A stretch of DNA of 64,000 bases, from contig BNBH01000006.1 in NCBI GenBank assembly GCA_014655195.1, positions 28,097 to 92,096 of the forward strand, read 5' to 3'. The position numbers were made by a program, and so were the translations under genes. The notes beneath the pieces are model-generated. The model was not told the origin of the DNA. It saw only the letters and a list, made by a program, of their open reading frames with translations, and searched no databases. Origin of the DNA: Streptomyces cellulosae. GTDB taxonomy: Bacteria > Actinomycetota > Actinomycetes > Streptomycetales > Streptomycetaceae. Positions 35,931 to 44,172 of the stretch are shown here, one piece after another; position 1 is the stretch's first letter, and each line of letters starts with the position of its first letter.

Positions 35931-36752
35931 ATGGACGAGATCACCCGCATCGGGCACCGCCTGCAAGAGGTCGACGGAGTCGTCGCGGTCGCTCTCGGCG
36001 GCAGCCGCGCCCGCGGCACCCACCGCCCCGACTCGGACGTCGACCTGGGCCTGTACTACCGGGCCCCGCTCGACACGGAGGCCCTGCGCCGCCTGGCCGC
36101 CGAGCTGACCGGGGCCACGATGGAGGTGACCGAGCCCGGTGGCTGGGGACCCTGGGTGAACGGCGGCGCCTGGCTGACCGTCGACGGCACACCGGTCGAC
36201 TGGATCTACCGCGACCTCGACCGCGTCCGCCGCGTCTGGCAGCAGTGCCGGGACGGACACGTCGAAACGGGTCTCCAGCCCGGTCACCCCTACGGCTTCT
36301 CCTCCCACACGTACGCCGGTGAGGTGGCCCTCGCCCGCGTCGTCACCGACCCCACAGGCGAACTGACCGCGCTGCGGGACGAGATCCGCTCCGGGTATCC
36401 CCGACCACTGCGCAACGCCCTGGTGGGTCAGGCGCGTTGGGAGGCGCCCTTCACCCTGTCCGTCGCCCGCAAGGGCGTCCCCCGCGGCGACGCGTTCCAT
36501 GTCGCCGGCTGCCTCTACCGCGCGGTCGGCCTCCTCGTGCACGCCCTGCACGCCGACGCCGGAGCCTGGGTGCTCAACGAGAAGGACGCGGTCCGCTCGG
36601 CCGGCGCTCTCCCCGCCGCGCCCGCAGGCTTCACCGCCCGCGCCCACACCCTGTTCGGCGCCCTCGACCCGGCCCCGGACCGCCTCACGGCCGTGCTCGA
36701 CGACGCCGACCGGCTGGCCGCCGACGTACTGAACGCCCTGCCTGCGGAGTGA
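35931..36752 (+). CDS. Nucleotidyltransferase-fold protein
   Basis: A 273-residue protein with the polymerase-beta-type nucleotidyltransferase signature GGSRARGTHRPDSDVDLGLYY (about residues 23-43): the GS loop followed by the two metal-binding aspartates. A helical C-terminal domain follows. It may transfer a nucleotide to a small molecule such as an aminoglycoside-like acceptor, or may be an unrelated housekeeping member; no acceptor can be named. The upstream 213 bp holds a small hairpin (GGGGAG-TG-CTCCCC, 35740-35753) and no clear gene. Confidence 0.85.
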   Translation: MDEITRIGHRLQEVDGVVAVALGGSRARGTHRPDSDVDLGLYYRAPLDTEALRRLAAELTGATMEVTEPGGWGPWVNGGAWLTVDGTPVDWIYRDLDRVRRVWQQCRDGHVETGLQPGHPYGFSSHTYAGEVALARVVTDPTGELTALRDEIRSGYPRPLRNALVGQARWEAPFTLSVARKGVPRGDAFHVAGCLYRAVGLLVHALHADAGAWVLNEKDAVRSAGALPAAPAGFTARAHTLFGALDPAPDRLTAVLDDADRLAADVLNALPAE

Positions 36753-36875
36753 GCCGACTTCAACTCGGATCTTTCAGGTGCGGATTGCCGGGTACCCGCC
36801 GTCGCGGACGATCCGTACAGGAGGCCGACGTGCCCGGCACGCCGGCCCTTCGCGCACAGAAACCCAGGAGGATCC

Positions 36876-37349
36876 ATGAGCACGGTCAAGGAAACGGTCG
36901 ACGTGAACGTCCCCGTCCGCCGGGCCTACGACCAGTGGACGCAGTTCGAGGAGTTCCCGCGCTTCATGGAGGGCGTCGAGGAGGTGACGCAGCTCGACGA
37001 CCGGCACAACCACTGGACCACCGAGATCGCCGGTGTGAAGCGCGAGTTCGACACCGAGATCGTGGACCAGCTCGTCGACGACCGGGTCACCTGGCGGACC
37101 GTCGGGGGCGAGACGAAGCAGCGCGGGTCGGTACGGTTCGAGCCGCTGGACGACAGCCGCACCCGCGTGGAACTCACCATGGACGTCGAGCCGACCGGCG
37201 TGGCCGAGAAGGGCGCGGACGCCCTGGGCGTCATCGACCGCCGGGTCAAGGGCGACCTGCACCGCTTCAAGGAGTACGTCGAGAACGGCGGCAGCGGGGG
37301 CGGCTGGCACGGCCATATCCGCCCGGAGAACCCGGCCGCCGGCCACTGA
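36876..37349 (+). CDS. SRPBCC (cyclase/dehydrase-like) protein
   Basis: A 157-residue SRPBCC-fold protein beginning with the same signature as the paralogue at 27000 (VPVRRAYDQWTQFEEFPRFMEG). It has an acidic-basic balanced surface and a Gly-rich C-terminus. It probably binds a hydrophobic ligand; no enzymatic residues are apparent. Start: ATG with AGGAGG 6 nt upstream, a strong site. A hairpin terminator and then a convergent hemerythrin gene follow, repeating the SRPBCC/hemerythrin association seen at 26-27.5 kb. Confidence 0.87.
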   Translation: MSTVKETVDVNVPVRRAYDQWTQFEEFPRFMEGVEEVTQLDDRHNHWTTEIAGVKREFDTEIVDQLVDDRVTWRTVGGETKQRGSVRFEPLDDSRTRVELTMDVEPTGVAEKGADALGVIDRRVKGDLHRFKEYVENGGSGGGWHGHIRPENPAAGH

Positions 37350-37373
37350 CCCGGAGCACGGGACGCACGAAGA

Positions 37374-37410
37374 CCGGCCCTCCCCGCGGATCGCGGGAGG
37401 GCCGGCCTTT
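37374..37410. terminator. Hairpin terminator with T-run
   Basis: CCGGCCCTCCC (37374-37384) pairs with GGGAGGGCCGG (37395-37405) over a 10-nt loop, followed by CCTTT. It sits between the SRPBCC gene and the convergent hemerythrin gene. Confidence 0.82.
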
Positions 37411-37446
37411 CGTGTGGCGTACGGCGGGACAGGCGCCGTACGTGCG

Positions 37447-37938
37447 TCAGGACTCGACGATCTTGCGGACGTTGTCCACGGAACCGCAGCCGGACTTCAG
37501 CTGGCGCCCCCGCTCCTCCCAGAACGCCTTGCCCAGCTCCTCACGCCGCTCCATCGCCACGTTCTCGCGGGCGCCGTTGAGGATCGTGCGCTCCTCCTCG
37601 TCGGCGTGGTGGGTGACGGCCTCGACGAGTTCCTCCAGCTTCTCGTCCCACTCGTCGCCGCCGATCTCCTCGACCTCCAGCAGCGCCAGCAGGGCCTGGT
37701 TGCCCTCGTCGTGCTCCTCCTCGCCGTGCTCGACTTCGTCGTCCTCGATGTTCTTGTACCGCTTCAGCGCGGGGTAGACCTTGGACTCCTCGGCCAGCGC
37801 GTGCGCGATCAGCAGGTCCGAGAACTCGCGCAGCGCGGCGCCCCGGTCGTCCTCGACACTGCGCATCCGGCGGAACAGATCCTCCATGCGGCGGTGGTCC
37901 TGGAGGATGAGCTCGACGACGTCGGAAGTCTCGGGCAT
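37447..37938 (-). CDS. Hemerythrin HHE-domain protein
   Basis: A 163-residue soluble hemerythrin-like four-helix protein. Ligand motifs are DHRRMED, AHALAEESKVYP and THHADEEERTIL; the third helix reads EGNQALLALL, with Asn where many members have His. It probably holds a di-iron centre for O2, NO or peroxide sensing. Start: ATG with AAGGAG 9 nt upstream. Unlike the copy at 26171 it has no membrane tail. Confidence 0.88.
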   Translation of the reverse strand: MPETSDVVELILQDHRRMEDLFRRMRSVEDDRGAALREFSDLLIAHALAEESKVYPALKRYKNIEDDEVEHGEEEHDEGNQALLALLEVEEIGGDEWDEKLEELVEAVTHHADEEERTILNGARENVAMERREELGKAFWEERGRQLKSGCGSVDNVRKIVES

Positions 37939-38046
37939 GGGACTGCACTCCTTACTTCGAGCGGACTCGGCGGTTACCGACTGCCCCGTCCCGTCGGTCT
38001 GAGTACTCCCGATTTCCCGCAGCACCCCTACGGACCCACCGGACGG

Positions 38047-38616
38047 TCAGGCCGGCGTGAGATCTGTGCGCGGGTCGATCGACCAGTGGTTGCAGCGCAG
38101 GACCCGCCCCGCGAACATCACCTCGCCCTCGGCGACGAAGCGGAAGCCGAGGGAGCGGCAGATGCCGTTGGAGGCGGCGTTGCCCGTGGCGGGGAACGCG
38201 TGCACGACGCCCCAGCGGTCCTCGTCGCGGGCCCGCTCCAGCAGGGAGTGGGTCGCGCGCCTGCCCAGGCCGCGCCCCTGGTACTCCGGGAGGACCATCC
38301 AGCCGATCTCCGAGACCGGACCGTCCTCCGAGTCGTGCGACCAGAGGGTCACCGTTCCGGCGACCACGCCGGGGGCGGCCGCGTCGGGCACGATCATCTT
38401 GATCCACGCGACGTCGGCGGCCGCGTCCCGGGCGTCCCGGCGCACCTTGTCCGCCATGCCCTCCTGCGGCAGCGGCCCGCCCAGGTCGGCCGTCATCACC
38501 GGATCGCAGCGCATACGGACGTACGCGTCCACGTCCTCCGGCACGACATCCCTCAACTGCACGGCGCCCTCCCCGCTCGGCCTGCCCGTGACCCTACCGA
38601 TCCGTATGTCTGTCAC
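38047..38616 (-). CDS. GNAT-family N-acetyltransferase
   Basis: A 189-residue GNAT enzyme with the acetyl-CoA loop PEYQGRGLGRRA (about residues 109-120) and the NAASNGICRSLGF motif. The acceptor is unknown. The GTG start at 38616 lies inside the first copy of a 25-bp tandem duplication. This duplication also repeats the region ahead of the start and creates a short upstream ORF out of frame with the gene. Confidence 0.88.
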   Translation of the reverse strand: MTDIRIGRVTGRPSGEGAVQLRDVVPEDVDAYVRMRCDPVMTADLGGPLPQEGMADKVRRDARDAAADVAWIKMIVPDAAAPGVVAGTVTLWSHDSEDGPVSEIGWMVLPEYQGRGLGRRATHSLLERARDEDRWGVVHAFPATGNAASNGICRSLGFRFVAEGEVMFAGRVLRCNHWSIDPRTDLTPA

Positions 38617-38641
38617 GGGGCGGTCTCCCGTTGTCTGTCAC
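38594..38641 (-). other. 15-codon upstream ORF overlapping the GNAT start
   Basis: On the minus strand, GTG at 38641 (the copy of the GNAT start codon made by the duplication) opens a frame of 15 codons ending in TAG at 38594-38596, 20-22 bp inside the GNAT gene. Because the unit is 25 bp, it is out of frame with the GNAT gene. If used, it would compete for ribosomes and lower GNAT translation. Confidence 0.4.
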
Positions 38642-38656
38642 GGGGCGGTCTCCCGT
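38607..38656. repeat. Perfect 25-bp tandem duplication
   Basis: Positions 38607-38631 and 38632-38656 are identical 25-bp units. They cover the start codon and upstream leader of the minus-strand GNAT gene and lie 58 bp before the plus-strand ATPase gene. Perfect identity suggests a recent slippage or recombination event. Confidence 0.9.
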
Positions 38657-38713
38657 CCGGTCACGTACTGACAGAGGGGGCATCCACCGACCACGACCGA
38701 ACCGGGACCGACC

Positions 38714-39445
38714 ATGGTGACTCTGGACCAGCCGATGAGCAGTGCCGATCTCTCCGACACCGCGCTCGCCGTACTCGACGACGACGGGGCGGTGACCGGA
38801 TGGACCCTCGCGGCCCGCCGGCTCACCGGACGCGAACCCGGCGAGACCGTGGGCCGCACCGCCGCCCGCCTCCTGCCCGCCGTCGCGGACCGGTTCCCCG
38901 CCCGCGACGGCCTGCCGGGCCCCGCCCGGACACGCCACCGCGACGGGCGTCTCCCAGACGTCACCCTCCGCGTCTCCCGCACCCGCGCGCTCCGTCCTGG
39001 CAGGGAAGCCTCCTGGATCCTGGACCGCGACCCGAGGGCCGTGCGCACCGCCCGCGCCCTCACGGCCCGCACGCTGGAGGAGTGGGGCCTCGACGCCCTC
39101 GTGGACGTCGCGGAACTGGTCGTCAGCGAACTCGTCACCAACGCCGTACGCCACGGCGGCGGTCCCGTCGGCCTGCGGCTCCTGCGCGACAAGACGCTCA
39201 CCGTCGAGGTCCATGACGGCGGGCACGCCCTCACCCCGCACCCGCCCCGCGCACACACCACGGACGAGGGCGGCCGGGGCCTCTACCTCGTCGCGAAACT
39301 CGCCCACCGGTGGGGCGCGCGGCCCGTACCCGGCGGCAAGGTCGTGTGGGCCGACCTGGAGTATCCCCGCAGGCCTGGGCCCTCCGTCCTTCCCGCCCGG
39401 TTGACGCCCACCCCACTCGACGCCCCCGCCCTCGACGCCGCCTGA
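38714..39445 (+). CDS. PAS-like plus HATPase (RsbW-type) anti-sigma kinase-like protein
   Basis: A 243-residue regulator. Residues about 12-60 (LAVLDDDGAVTGWTLAARRLTG) form a short PAS-like segment. About 105-220 is an HATPase_c domain of the SpoIIAB/RsbW type, with the N-box VVSELVTNAVRHGG and the lid GGRGLYLV. Such proteins phosphorylate STAS partners and bind sigma factors. A STAS protein (1938) and a PP2C pseudogene (2539) lie 35 kb away; a working link is possible but not shown. The C-terminus is Pro-rich. Confidence 0.86.
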   Translation: MVTLDQPMSSADLSDTALAVLDDDGAVTGWTLAARRLTGREPGETVGRTAARLLPAVADRFPARDGLPGPARTRHRDGRLPDVTLRVSRTRALRPGREASWILDRDPRAVRTARALTARTLEEWGLDALVDVAELVVSELVTNAVRHGGGPVGLRLLRDKTLTVEVHDGGHALTPHPPRAHTTDEGGRGLYLVAKLAHRWGARPVPGGKVVWADLEYPRRPGPSVLPARLTPTPLDAPALDAA

Positions 39446-39552
39446 GCCACCGCTTCCCCGCTCACGCGTCCCGCAGCCGGTGTGACGCGGCCCATCCCCG
39501 CCCCGCCACACAGGTGAGCGTGATCTCGCCGCGACGGGGGACACGGTGCGGT

Positions 39553-40944
39553 ATGGCAAGACGAGTGGGTCACGGGGCAGGGACGCGGGCGCGGGGAACG
39601 GCACAGGAGCCGACGGCCCTGAAGCGCGCGCTGACGACGCCGCTGCTGTACTTCTTCATCCTGGGCGACGTGCTCGGCGCCGGTGTCTACGTCCTGGTCG
39701 GACAGATCGCCGCAGACGCCGGGGGAGCGGTGTGGGCGCCGCTCGTCGTCGCCCTGCTGCTGGCGCTGCTCACCGCCGCCTCGTACACCGAACTGGCGAC
39801 GAAGTACCCCCGCGCCGGCGGCGCCTCCCACTACGCGACGCGCGCCTTCGGGCCGTTCGCCGGCTTCGTCGCGGGCTTCTGCATGCTCGCCGCCGGCATC
39901 GTCTCCGTGGCGGCGCTCGCCCGCGGCTTCGGCGGCGACTACCTGTCGGCCTTCGTGACCCTGCCCGTGGGACTCGTCGCCGTGGTCTTCCTGGGCCTGC
40001 TGGCGCTGGTCAACGCGCGCGGCATCAAGGAGTCCACCCGCGCCAACGTCGTCGCCACCGTCGTCGAGGTCGGCGGACTGGCGGTGGTCGTCGTGCTCGG
40101 CGCGTGGCTGCTGCTGCGCGGCGACGGCGACCCCGGGCGCCTCACCGACCTCGGCACACCGGAGAAGGGCATGGCGGCCGCCGTGCTCAGCGGCTCCGTC
40201 CTGGCGTACTACTCCTTCGTCGGCTTCGAGACCTCGGTGAACGTCGCCGAGGAGACCCGTGACCCGCGCCGCTCCTACCCGCGCGCCCTGTTCGGCGCTC
40301 TCGCCACCGCCGGCGCCGTGTACGTCCTGGTGGGCCTGGCCGCGTCCGCCGCCGTGCCGACCGCGCAACTGGCCGGTTCCAGCGGGCCGCTGCTGGAGGT
40401 GGTGAAGGAGGCGGGCGGTGTGCCGCCCAAGCTGTTCAGCGCCATCGCGCTGGTCGCCGTGGCCAACGGCGCCCTGCTCACCGGCATCATGTCCTCCCGC
40501 CTCGCCTACGGCATGGCCAAGGACGGTCTCCTGCCCGGCACGCTCACCAAGGTGCTGCCCGGCCGCCGCACCCCGTGGGCCGCCATCGCGGTCACCACCG
40601 GGCTGGCGATGCTCCTCGCCCTCACCGGCAGCGTCGCCACCCTCGCCTCCACCCTGGTCCTGCTGCTCCTCATCGTCTTCCTCATGGTCAACACCGCGGT
40701 CCTGGTGCTGCGCCGTGACCCGGGGGAGGCCGACCACTTCCGTACGCCGGCCGTGCTTCCGGTGCTGGGCATCGCGTCGTGCGTCCTGCTCGCCACGCAG
40801 ATCGAGGCCGCGGTGTGGCTGCGCGGCCTGGCGATCGTGGCGGTCGGCACGGTGCTGGCCGCGATCAGCGCGGCGCGGCGATCGCGGCGGGCGGAGAGGA
40901 GCACGGAACAGCGCGCGGACGTGGACGCGTCCCAGCCCGGCTGA
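39553..40944 (+). CDS. APC-superfamily amino acid permease
   Basis: A 463-residue transporter with about 12 hydrophobic helices. Helix 1 has GDVLGAGVYVLVGQIA, the unwound substrate-binding region of the APC fold. Helix 6 carries AYYSFVGFETSVNVAEE, the second family signature. It takes up or exchanges an amino acid or amine at the cytoplasmic membrane; the substrate is not readable. The ATG at 39553 is a reasonable start but its ribosome binding site is weak. Confidence 0.9.
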   Translation: MARRVGHGAGTRARGTAQEPTALKRALTTPLLYFFILGDVLGAGVYVLVGQIAADAGGAVWAPLVVALLLALLTAASYTELATKYPRAGGASHYATRAFGPFAGFVAGFCMLAAGIVSVAALARGFGGDYLSAFVTLPVGLVAVVFLGLLALVNARGIKESTRANVVATVVEVGGLAVVVVLGAWLLLRGDGDPGRLTDLGTPEKGMAAAVLSGSVLAYYSFVGFETSVNVAEETRDPRRSYPRALFGALATAGAVYVLVGLAASAAVPTAQLAGSSGPLLEVVKEAGGVPPKLFSAIALVAVANGALLTGIMSSRLAYGMAKDGLLPGTLTKVLPGRRTPWAAIAVTTGLAMLLALTGSVATLASTLVLLLLIVFLMVNTAVLVLRRDPGEADHFRTPAVLPVLGIASCVLLATQIEAAVWLRGLAIVAVGTVLAAISAARRSRRAERSTEQRADVDASQPG

Positions 40945-40961
40945 CCTCGGCGCCCCAGGAC

Positions 40962-41471
40962 TCAGGCGCCCACGGTCCCGTCGACGCCCTCGCGCAGGAA
41001 GTCGGCGTGCCCGTTGTGACGGGCGTACTCCAGCAGGACGTGCAGCATCACGATCCGCAGCGACACGTCCTCGCCCCACCTCGGCTGGTGCCCGGCCCGG
41101 TCGAGGGAGGACGCCTCCCGCTCGATCCGGCGCGAGTTCTCGACCTCCGCCTCCCACGCCGTGAACGCCTCGCTCCTGGTCGACGCGTCGGCATCGTACG
41201 CGGCCTGGAAGTCGACCCTGTCCGACCAGACCATGGGCGCGTCGTCGTCCTGGAACACCCGGCGGAACCAGGCGCGTTCCACCTCGGCCATGTGCCGCAC
41301 CAGACCGAGCAGCGACAGCGTGGACGGCGGCATGGACCGCCGGCGCAGCTCCTCGTCGCTCAGGCCCTCGCACTTCATGGCGAGCGTCGCCCGGTGGTAG
41401 TCGAGGCAGGCGCGCAGCGTCTCCCGCTCGCTGCCGAAGAGAGGCGGTCCGATCCGGTTGTCGCTCGGCAC
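40962..41471 (-). CDS. DinB / DUF664 family protein
   Basis: A 169-residue four-helix DinB-type protein of the DUF664 (mycothiol-dependent transferase-like) group. Putative metal ligands are H61 in LVRHMAEVE and the two His of the C-terminal EYARHNGHADFLRE helix. In actinobacteria these can use mycothiol for detoxification; the substrate is unknown. It converges on the permease gene with a 17-nt gap and follows the SDR gene on the same strand. Confidence 0.87.
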   Translation of the reverse strand: MPSDNRIGPPLFGSERETLRACLDYHRATLAMKCEGLSDEELRRRSMPPSTLSLLGLVRHMAEVERAWFRRVFQDDDAPMVWSDRVDFQAAYDADASTRSEAFTAWEAEVENSRRIEREASSLDRAGHQPRWGEDVSLRIVMLHVLLEYARHNGHADFLREGVDGTVGA

Positions 41472-41534
41472 TGAGTGAACTCCTTCGTAGGCGTGGGCGT
41501 ACGAGTATGCCGGGAGGCGCTCGCGCGGTCAGGG

Positions 41535-42293
41535 TCAGAGGTGATGGCCGCCCGACACCTCGATGTTCTGGCCGGTGATCCAGCGCCCCTCCTCGGACAC
41601 GAGCGCGGCGACGGCGAGGCCGATGTCGTCGGGCTCCCCGACCCGCCCGAGCGCGAACTGCCGTGCCAGCTCCGGGACGATCTCCGGGTTCCGGGCGAAC
41701 GCGTCGTCGGCGAAGCGGGTGCGCGTCGCGCCGGGGGAGACGGAGTTGACCCGGATGCCACGGGCGCCGAACTCCTTGGCCATGTAGCGGCTGAGGACGA
41801 TCAAGGCGCCCTTCGCGGACGCGTAGACGGAGTACCCCGGCTCGGTCACGTGGGGGAGCGCCGAGTTGCTGGACACGTTGACGATCGCGCCACCGTCCGC
41901 GAGCAGCGGCAGCAGGGTCTGCGTGAGGAAGAACGGGCCCTTGAACAGCCCGTCGGTGAGACGGTCGAAGGACTGCTCGGTGGTGTCCTCGATCATCGCC
42001 ATGCCGGCGAAGCCCGCGTTGTTGACCAACTGGTCGAACGAGTCCCGCCCGAACGTCTCACGCAGGACACCGGTCACGTCCTCGCGGAAGGCCGGGAAAC
42101 CGGACGTGTCGGCGATGTCCAGCGGCAGCGCCACCGCGGTGCCGCCCAGCTGTTCGATCTCCCGGACGGCCTCCTTGGCGCCCTGCCCGTTGGAGCTGTA
42201 GGTCAGGACGACGCCCGACCCACGTCGTGCGATCTCCACGGCCGCGCTGCGGCCGATGCCCGAGCTGGCGCCGGTGACGACGGCAACCTTCAT
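41535..42293 (-). CDS. Short-chain dehydrogenase (FabG-like)
   Basis: A 252-residue classical SDR: VTGASSGIG (residues 6-14), NNAG, the catalytic Ser in VNVSSNSA, YSVYASAK (Tyr-x-x-x-Lys) and the C-terminal ITGQNIEVSGG seen in FabG-like enzymes. It reduces a 3-oxo or carbonyl compound with NAD(P)H; the substrate is unknown. Start: ATG 42293 with GGGAGG 6 nt upstream. Confidence 0.92.
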   Translation of the reverse strand: MKVAVVTGASSGIGRSAAVEIARRGSGVVLTYSSNGQGAKEAVREIEQLGGTAVALPLDIADTSGFPAFREDVTGVLRETFGRDSFDQLVNNAGFAGMAMIEDTTEQSFDRLTDGLFKGPFFLTQTLLPLLADGGAIVNVSSNSALPHVTEPGYSVYASAKGALIVLSRYMAKEFGARGIRVNSVSPGATRTRFADDAFARNPEIVPELARQFALGRVGEPDDIGLAVAALVSEEGRWITGQNIEVSGGHHL

Positions 42294-42495
42294 GGCGTGC
42301 CTCCCTGAGGTTCCGGAGCCCGGAGGCTCCGTACGGAAAGTGACACCTCCAGGCAACCGCGCGGCCGCCCCACGGGAAACAACGATCCTCCCCGCCTCTT
42401 GCTCGATCCTCCCGCGCCGGCCACCTGCAGCTTTTCGGCCGTTTCCGGCGACCCACCTCTGATCACGCCGTTCACGGGCCGGTGGCGTCCTATGC

Positions 42496-42513
42496 TTCTA
42501 CGCGTCTGTAGAA
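42496..42513. promoter_or_regulatory. BlaI-type operator, copy 1 (spo0M)
   Basis: TTCTAC-GCGTCT-GTAGAA: 6-bp arms and a 6-bp spacer, 79 bp from its left end to the spo0M start. TATGCT just upstream (42491-42496) could be the -10 element, so a repressor here would block RNA polymerase. The same 18-bp design occurs before terB and terD. Confidence 0.8.
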
Positions 42514-42574
42514 ACGGGCGCGTCGGGCGACGGGCCCGAGGCACGCACGTACGCACAAAGGAGTGGACGCCGCC

Positions 42575-43546
42575 ATGGTGTTCAAACGACTGCTCGGATC
42601 CCTCGGTGTGGGCGGCCCCACGGTCGACACGGTCCTCGACCCGGGAACGGCCCGGCCCGGTGGCGCGCTGACCGGCCAGGTCCATCTCGAGGGCGGGCAG
42701 GCCGACTTCGACATCGAGCACATCACCCTGGAGCTGGTGGCCCGGGTCGAGGCCGAGCACGCGGAGGGGGAGAGCGAGGGCGTCGTCGCCTTCGAACGGT
42801 TCGCCGTCGGCGGCGGTTTCCGCCTCGCCGCGGGCCAACGGCACAGCGTCCCCTTCACGGTCACGCTGCCGTGGGAGACACCGGTCACCGAACTGCACGG
42901 CCAGCACCTCGGCATCGTCCTCGGCGTGCGCACCGAACTCGCGGTGGCCGGCGCCCGGGACAAGGGCGACCTGGACCAGCTGAGCATCGCCCCGCTGCCC
43001 GCACAGGAGGCGATCCTCGAGGCGTTCGGGCAGCTCGGTTTCGGCTTCAGGTCCGCCGACCTCGAATACGGCCGCATCGCCGGCACCGGCCAGCAACTGC
43101 CGTTCTACCAGGAGATCGAGCTGACCCCGGCGCCCCAGTACGCCCACCAGGTCAACGAGATCGAGGTGACCTTCCTGGCGAACCCGGGCGGCGTCGAGGT
43201 GGTTCTGGAGGCCGACAAGCGTGGCGGCCTCTTCTCCGGCGGCCACGACGCGCTGACCCGCTTCACGGTCGGCCACCACGACTCGCGCGACTGGAATGCG
43301 GAAGTGGACGCGTGGGTACGGCAGTTGACCGAACGGCACGGTGGCGCGTACGCGGTGTACGGCGACCACGGTCACCACGACAGCCACGACCACGGCGGCC
43401 ACCACCAGAGCGGCCCCGGCATGGGTACCGCCGTCGCGGCGGGCGCCGCGGGCCTCGCCGTCGGTGTCGTCGGCGGCATGGTCGCGGCCGAAGTCGTCGA
43501 CGAGGTGGGCGACTTCTTCGAGGGTGACGAGGAGGACGAGGGCTGA
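42575..43546 (+). CDS. Spo0M family sporulation-control protein
   Basis: A 323-residue protein with an arrestin-like N-terminal Spo0M domain (about 1-245: VFKRLLGSLGVGGPTVDTVL, PFTVTLPWETPVTELHGQHLGI). It ends in a His-rich loop (HGHHDSHDHGGHH, about 270-282), then a Gly/Ala hydrophobic stretch and an acidic tail. In Bacillus, Spo0M affects sporulation and cell division. The His cluster could bind metal (inference). ATG 42575 has AAAGGAG 11 nt upstream; a GTG at 42563 is less likely. It carries the first shared operator. Confidence 0.88.
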   Translation: MVFKRLLGSLGVGGPTVDTVLDPGTARPGGALTGQVHLEGGQADFDIEHITLELVARVEAEHAEGESEGVVAFERFAVGGGFRLAAGQRHSVPFTVTLPWETPVTELHGQHLGIVLGVRTELAVAGARDKGDLDQLSIAPLPAQEAILEAFGQLGFGFRSADLEYGRIAGTGQQLPFYQEIELTPAPQYAHQVNEIEVTFLANPGGVEVVLEADKRGGLFSGGHDALTRFTVGHHDSRDWNAEVDAWVRQLTERHGGAYAVYGDHGHHDSHDHGGHHQSGPGMGTAVAAGAAGLAVGVVGGMVAAEVVDEVGDFFEGDEEDEG

Positions 43547-43573
43547 TCGAGGGATCCGCCCCCTGCTGATAAA

Positions 43574-43591
43574 TTCTACAGTAGTGTAGAA
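43574..43591. promoter_or_regulatory. BlaI-type operator, copy 2 (terB)
   Basis: TTCTAC-AGTAGT-GTAGAA, perfect 6-bp arms, 80 bp from its left end to the terB start. An AT-rich GATAAA directly before it is a likely -10. It contains TACA and TGTA half-sites, the dyad used by the BlaI/MecI repressor family. Confidence 0.85.
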
Positions 43592-43653
43592 ACACAGGGA
43601 GCCCGGACGACCCCCTTCCGTCCGGGCTCCCGCCCGACACGTACGGAGCTTTC

Positions 43654-44109
43654 ATGGCCCTGTGGGACCGCCTCAAGGAGTCCGCATCGTCGATGCAGAC
43701 CCAGCTCATGGCGAAGAAGAACGACCTGAAGAGCGGCGCCTTCCGGGACGCCAGCATGGCGATGTGCGCGCTCGTCGCCGCCGCCGACGGCACCGTCGAC
43801 CCGGTCGAGCGGCAGCGCGTCGCCCAGCTCATCGCCACCAACGAGGTGCTGCAGAACTTCCCCGCCGACGATCTGCGCCGCCGCTTCGAGGACAACCTGA
43901 ACAAGCTCACGAGCGACTTCGCGTTCGGCAAGGTGAGCGTCATCCAGGAGATCGCCAAGGCGAAGAAGAAGCCCGCCGAGGCGCGCGCCGTGATCCAGAT
44001 CGGCATCGTCATCGGCGGCGCCGACGGCGACTTCGACAAGGACGAGCAGGCCGTGGTCCGCGAGGCGTGCTACGCGCTGGACCTGCCGCCCCACGAGTTC
44101 GACCTCTGA
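43654..44109 (+). CDS. terB: TerB-family tellurite-resistance/stress protein
   Basis: A 151-residue helical TerB domain: MALWDRLKESASS at the N-terminus, CALVAAADGTVDPVERQRV and IGGADGDFDKDEQAVVREA, the two internal repeats that bind divalent metal through acidic residues. TerB acts at the inner membrane face with TerC/TerD proteins in the tellurite and envelope-stress system. It has its own operator-bearing promoter and a strong terminator, so it is a single-gene unit. Confidence 0.92.
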   Translation: MALWDRLKESASSMQTQLMAKKNDLKSGAFRDASMAMCALVAAADGTVDPVERQRVAQLIATNEVLQNFPADDLRRRFEDNLNKLTSDFAFGKVSVIQEIAKAKKKPAEARAVIQIGIVIGGADGDFDKDEQAVVREACYALDLPPHEFDL

Positions 44110-44123
44110 CCCACCGCGACACA

Positions 44124-44158
44124 CGGAGGGCCGGCACCGTCACGGTGCCGGCCCTCCG
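44124..44158. terminator. Perfect 16-bp hairpin between terB and M56 gene
   Basis: Arms 44124-44139 and 44143-44158 are perfectly complementary around the 3-nt loop TCA. It lies between the convergent terB and M56 genes and should stop both transcripts. Confidence 0.88.
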
Positions 44159-44172
44159 CACATCCCGGCCTC

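Noticed and set aside
36790..36795. GGGTAC as a sigma-B-type -10 before the SRPBCC gene
   Set aside because: No GTTT-type -35 element at the right distance; GGGTACCC alone is too common in this GC-rich DNA.
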